A stretch of 6,252 bases of DNA from Lysobacteraceae bacterium. Lineage in GTDB: Bacteria; Pseudomonadota; Gammaproteobacteria; Xanthomonadales; Wenzhouxiangellaceae. This document shows, in pieces, positions 5,300-6,252 of this stretch. A program made the translations under genes and the position numbers. Each line of letters starts with the position of its first letter. Position 1 is the first letter of the stretch. The notes under the pieces were generated by a model. The model had not been told where the DNA came from. It was given only the letters and a program-made list of their open reading frames with translations, and made no database searches. The stretch covers positions 1-6,252 of the forward strand of contig JAIVHD010000038.1 of NCBI GenBank assembly GCA_020201235.1, in the 5' to 3' direction.

Positions 5300-6252
5300 G
5301 TATTTCCGGGTTAAAAAGGCTGCACCGGTGGGCCGGGTTGGCACTGTTCATGATTCTCGTCCTGCAGTGCCTGACCGGTTCGTTGCTGCTGTTCGAAGAC
5401 GAGCTAGAGCCGATTGTTCTCGATCTTGAAGTCAAACGGCAAGCGGCGGGCTCGCCGCTTCGGCCTGGGCTGGATGAACTGGCGCGCCGCGCCGTCAGCA
5501 AGCCGGGTGTCCAGGAAGTCACACGGATTTATCCGTCGATATCGCCGAATTCTCCCGCGCGGGTCCTTGCCCGGAACAGGCACGATCCGGACAGCGAAAT
5601 CGAACGCTTCGTTGATCCTTCCAGCGGCCAGGTGCTTGGTGAGCGCCCGCACAAGGAGATCGGACTGGCCCGCGCCAGCCTGATGCCCACGGTCAAGGAA
5701 TTGCACACCAAGCTTCTGGCAGGCGATATCGGCGAAATCATCCTCGGCGTGGTGGCCATCCTGTGGCTGCTCTCCGGCGCGCTGGGCATCGTCCTCTGTC
5801 TGCCGCGTGGACGCACCAGATCGAAATGGCCGCGTGGATGGCGCATCACGCGCTTTCGTTCGAGCTATCAGTTGCACCGCGGCGGCGGTCTGTGGCTGTC
5901 CGGGGCCGCAATCGTCTTCTCCGCCAGCGCCATTGTTCTGGTATTCGAGGACTGGATCTTTGTCGAGCCCGGCGTGGCGCCAGCGACGCAAGCCGGTAAC
6001 CCGATCGGTTTCGAAGCCGCCGCAACCGCCGCACGGTCGAACCTGCCCGGGAATGGACGCGATTACCAGCTCGAATCGATTCGCATCGAAAGCGACAAGT
6101 CGCGTTACCGGGTCGATTTCAGGCACGACCCTGAACACGGCATCTGGCACCGTCCCGACGAACAACTCTACGTTGACGCCTCTGATGGTCAATTGCTGGG
6201 TCGCAAGGGATGGCTCGCCGCGAGCGGATTGAACCATGTCAAAAACCTGGCC
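5287..6252 (+). CDS. PepSY-associated membrane protein (PepSY_TM type), 3' truncated by window end
   Basis: 322 codons are visible and the frame is still open at the window edge. The start ATG at 5287 lies inside the end of the receptor gene (13-bp overlap, different frame), so the two are probably co-transcribed and translationally coupled. The protein opens LKRLHRWAGLALF, then a membrane helix (about 16-36) ending TGSLLLFEDELE. A soluble PepSY-like segment (about 40-135) includes FVDPSSGQVLGE. ELHTKLLAGDIG precedes a second helix (about 151-173), and YQLHRGGGLWLSG leads into a third (about 199-222). A second PepSY-like segment with VDASDGQLLG follows. The His residues at 13, 140 and 197 next to helices match the conserved positions of this family. 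In the relative FoxB such membrane proteins bind heme and reduce ferric siderophores. A role in releasing iron from the chelate imported by the receptor is inferred. Confidence 0.9.
   Translation, partial: MAFLSISGLKRLHRWAGLALFMILVLQCLTGSLLLFEDELEPIVLDLEVKRQAAGSPLRPGLDELARRAVSKPGVQEVTRIYPSISPNSPARVLARNRHDPDSEIERFVDPSSGQVLGERPHKEIGLARASLMPTVKELHTKLLAGDIGEIILGVVAILWLLSGALGIVLCLPRGRTRSKWPRGWRITRFRSSYQLHRGGGLWLSGAAIVFSASAIVLVFEDWIFVEPGVAPATQAGNPIGFEAAATAARSNLPGNGRDYQLESIRIESDKSRYRVDFRHDPEHGIWHRPDEQLYVDASDGQLLGRKGWLAASGLNHVKNLA

Noticed and set aside
3031..5522. Several minus-strand ORFs of 60-220 codons opposite the receptor
   Set aside because: They have low-complexity Arg/Ser/Pro-rich translations, no recognisable motif, and lie opposite a complete, well-conserved receptor gene. 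They are codon-bias shadows.
5404..6237. 277-codon minus-strand ORF
   Set aside because: It lies opposite the PepSY membrane protein frame, which has clear helices and family motifs. The minus-strand product shows none.

Overview
The window looks like chromosomal DNA of a gammaproteobacterium. The evidence is a GuaA C-terminus of that type, a strongly GC-biased third codon position in the main genes, an outer-membrane TonB-dependent receptor and a Fur-like site. I cannot name the genus.

Layout. (1) 2-232 is the 3' end of guaA (GMP synthase). (2) 219-1855 is a very small integrated element at the 3' end of guaA. It is bounded by a 12-bp direct repeat, TAGAGTGGGAGT, which is the last guaA codons at the left and a free copy at the right. 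Inside each end lies the same 20-bp sequence, ATGGTATTTTTCATGGTATT (302-321 and 1766-1785), placed like recombinase arm sites. The only gene carried is a Fic-family AMP-transferase (569-1714). No integrase is present, so any mobility would have to come from an enzyme supplied in trans. (3) 1856-3076 is a debris field. It holds a heavily decayed IS91-family (HUH) transposase interrupted by several short insertions, two of them clearly palindromic. One belongs to a hairpin repeat family with GGA in the loops, and a second, opposite-facing copy sits where transposase homology ends. (4) 3014-6252 is an iron-uptake type operon: a near-consensus promoter with a Fur-like box at the predicted start site, a complete 740-residue TonB-dependent receptor, and, overlapping its end by 13 bp, a PepSY-type membrane protein that runs off the window.

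How the parts work together. The receptor and the PepSY membrane protein are probably one functional unit: import of a metal-chelate through the outer membrane, and reduction or handling of it at the inner membrane. The Fic element is an independent cargo unit. Its leader has two notable control structures: an inverted repeat bracketing the -10 box, and a perfect hairpin presenting the Shine-Dalgarno sequence in its loop, close to the CsrA/RsmA consensus.

The most interesting items are the integrase-less guaA element carrying a solitary Fic gene, the CsrA-like hairpin at the fic start, and the GGA-loop hairpins and palindromic insertions in the IS91 relic.
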